NCBI GenBank assembly: GCA_905221605.1
Contig: CAJNDS010000067.1
Span: 176,592-240,591, forward strand
Direction: 5' to 3'
DNA from: Symbiodinium natans
Lineage: Eukaryota > Sar > Dinophyceae > Suessiales > Symbiodiniaceae
DNA: 64,000 nt
Shown piece after piece: positions 62,385 through 64,000 of this stretch (position 1 is the stretch's first letter; every line of letters begins with the position of its first letter). The translations under genes and the position numbers were made by a program. Below the pieces are notes generated by a model. The model was given only the letters and a program-made list of their open reading frames with translations. It had not been told where the DNA came from and did no database searches.

Positions 62385-62509
62385 GTATATGTATATATAT
62401 ATATATGTATATATGTATATATATATATATTCCTTATAGTCCCTGTATACCTAAGTAGCCGCCAAAGAGCCCCGAAATAGACCCTAGGGTCCCTTCAAGG
62501 GTCCCTCCT
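62264..62509. mobile_element. MITE-like element with an AT core, 246 bp
   Basis: The left end AGGAGGGACCCCTAGAAGGG (then ACCCCTA) is mirrored by TAGGGTCCCTTCAAGGGTCC (then CTCCT) at the right. The core at 62,310-62,431 is an ATATGTAT microsatellite. Inside the right end, GGGTCTATTTCGGGGCTCTT (reverse strand) resembles the end of the 8.4-kb block. Confidence 0.75.
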
Positions 62510-63011
62510 GTAGTCCCTTGATCAGTACTGCCGGAGGTTCATGGCAATTGTGGGGCTCCGACCGCCGCGCCAAGAGCGAAAGCAACTGAAGCCTACACGA
62601 GAAGAACATGGGAGGCACAAGAGACTCTGACAGCTGTGGTGCTGCTGTCATGACAGATCCTGAACTGCAGCATCCCACCTATCTGAATCCCAGTGAGAAA
62701 GAATACAGGAAACACAGGAACGATTTCTGCTACTGAGCCCTGAACACACAGCGTCATCACCCGGCCTGAATGGGATCGGCCATCGAATCCATTGCAAATT
62801 AGGGATTCCACTTGCAAGGAATCAGAACAGCAGCGGGAACAAGGCTGGGAATGAGGCAGGCTAGATGATGCAAACACTGGGTTGGATTTTGATCTTGTAG
62901 CCCGCCGTCCGAATAACCTGCACGTGCTAACAAGATTCTCAAAGTTGTGTCTGCTCAATCAGGTCCCCCACCAACAGCAAGTTGGGGAGAACTTCATCGT
63001 TTCAAGCCATC

Positions 63012-63050
63012 CCCCTAAACCCTAAACCCTAAACCCTAAACCCTAAACCC
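63012..63050. repeat. Interstitial telomeric block (CCCTAAA)5
   Basis: Five units in the last kilobase of the window. Confidence 0.93.
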
Positions 63051-63770
63051 CAATTTCTTTCTCCGCCTGCAGAGGACGCCTCTTGACATCACTGCCATGG
63101 CCAGCTTCCATTCTTCCGGTGCCGCCAAAGGTCTTCGACACCAGGATGCCCTAACACTGCCCAGGCATGGGGGTCATTGTCGAAAGGACAAGACCATGGC
63201 GTCTAAAGAAGTAGACCTGCTTCGCGACATTTCTACTTTTGGCGGTCAGGTCCGCAGTGGCATGCTTGTCCTGTAGCGCAAGCAGCTGCACATTTGCTGG
63301 TGCCAGCCGCACTTAGAGAGGAGATCAGGCCCGCAGAATGCAAGAGCACCTAGTCCTTCTAGAGATCCCAGTGCACTCGCTGGAAGGCACTGGCAGCTGA
63401 GCAGCTGTCCTTCGTCTCGCCGGCGGTGCCCTCATTTCCCACGTTATCTGCTTGTCATGCTAGTGGCACCTGCTCGGTCAGGATCTCAGGTGTACTGCGC
63501 CTGCTGCAAATGAGATGTGGGTGTGGAAGCACCCAGCCTTCGCCTGGTACGTGTAGAGCATTCTGTCGCCGCAGTCCTGCGCAAGTCTAGACAGAACTGG
63601 CAGCAAGAGAGTCGGCCACCGATTGAAACACCCAACTGCCATTGCCAGGTGGACAATCGTTGTTGGAACTGTAGTAACATTTTGCAACCTCGCACTCGCC
63701 CCAGCTTCAGGTAACACACATCACGCAACGAGGTGCATGTCTGGGATTTCTTCCCTGCTGTAAACAAGAA
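63051..63770. other. Stretch without a supported gene
   Basis: On the minus strand about 63,160-63,310 can be read as LLALQDKHATADL and VYFFRRHGLVLSTM. This faintly recalls an endonuclease domain of a LINE element but is too short to call. Confidence 0.3.
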
Positions 63771-63773
63771 CCC

Positions 63774-63883
63774 AAATGGGTATTTCCCAAAATAGGGGTA
63801 CCCCTCTTATATCCCAAATAGAATAGACACCCCGTAAAGGGACCCCCCAAAAGGGTACCCTATTTTCGGAAACCCCCAAATCG
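63774..63883. mobile_element. MITE-like element, family copy 2
   Basis: TTCCCAAAATAGGGGTACCC is mirrored by GGGTACCCTATTTTCGGAAA. The interior ATCCCAAATAGAATAGACA and CCGTAAAGGGACCCCC align with the copy at 61,464-61,572. Confidence 0.85.
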
Positions 63884-64000
63884 ATAGCATACCACCGAGT
63901 CCATGCCAACATCGAGCAGTCACCACGAGGTGCCCATCTCAACAGGCAATCCCCATCCCGGATGGAATCGATTTCCCCTCCATCACAAGCTACTAACTCC

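Noticed and set aside
63160-63310. LINE-type endonuclease fragment on the minus strand
   Set aside because: Only a vague likeness (LLALQDKHA). No catalytic block and no reverse transcriptase nearby.

Overview
The window looks like nuclear DNA of a dinoflagellate, probably from the Symbiodiniaceae or a near relative. Four lines of evidence support this. Blocks of the telomere-type repeat TTTAGGG/CCCTAAA are scattered in both orientations. Genes are cut into many very short exons (18 to 120 nt). Introns use GT, GC and GA donors with AG|G acceptors. Related genes stand in tandem on one strand. Every gene I can support is on the minus strand. I saw no tRNA, rRNA or CRISPR. Most long open frames are repeat artefacts, and the real genes only appear when short exons are joined.

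Left part (1-6.3 kb): two purine biosynthesis genes lie in tandem on the minus strand. The start of a purD gene (GAR synthetase) sits at 855 and runs off the left edge. Upstream of it, purF (amidophosphoribosyltransferase) occupies 2,103-6,262. Its exons from 5,088 down to the stop join in frame without a break and match, from memory, the Bacteroidetes-type enzyme. Its glutaminase half was not found.

6.5-12.8 kb is a repeat block. It holds degenerate telomeric repeats, a 3-kb GC-rich array, a 49-bp palindromic satellite, 1.3 kb of TTTAGGG-like DNA and four copies of a hairpin. 12.9-15.1 kb has no recognised gene. A complete two-exon gene for a 524-residue membrane protein follows at 15,167-17,517.

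18-61 kb is a tandem array. Four copies (K1-K4) of a KH-domain RNA-binding protein gene share the same short exons and intron positions. A gene rich in Lys-Gly repeats (G1-G3) lies just 3' of K2, K3 and K4. K1, K2 and K3 span about 3-5 kb. K4 spans about 11.3 kb because one intron holds an 8.4-kb block (51,817-60,202) bounded by a perfect 27-bp inverted repeat and filled with satellite arrays. Small inverted-repeat elements (MITE-like), microsatellites and telomeric blocks fill many introns.

61.4-64 kb holds a few more MITE-like elements and no recognised gene.

Splice junctions were inferred by eye from homology between copies and from reading frame. Family assignments come from recalled motifs, not from a search.
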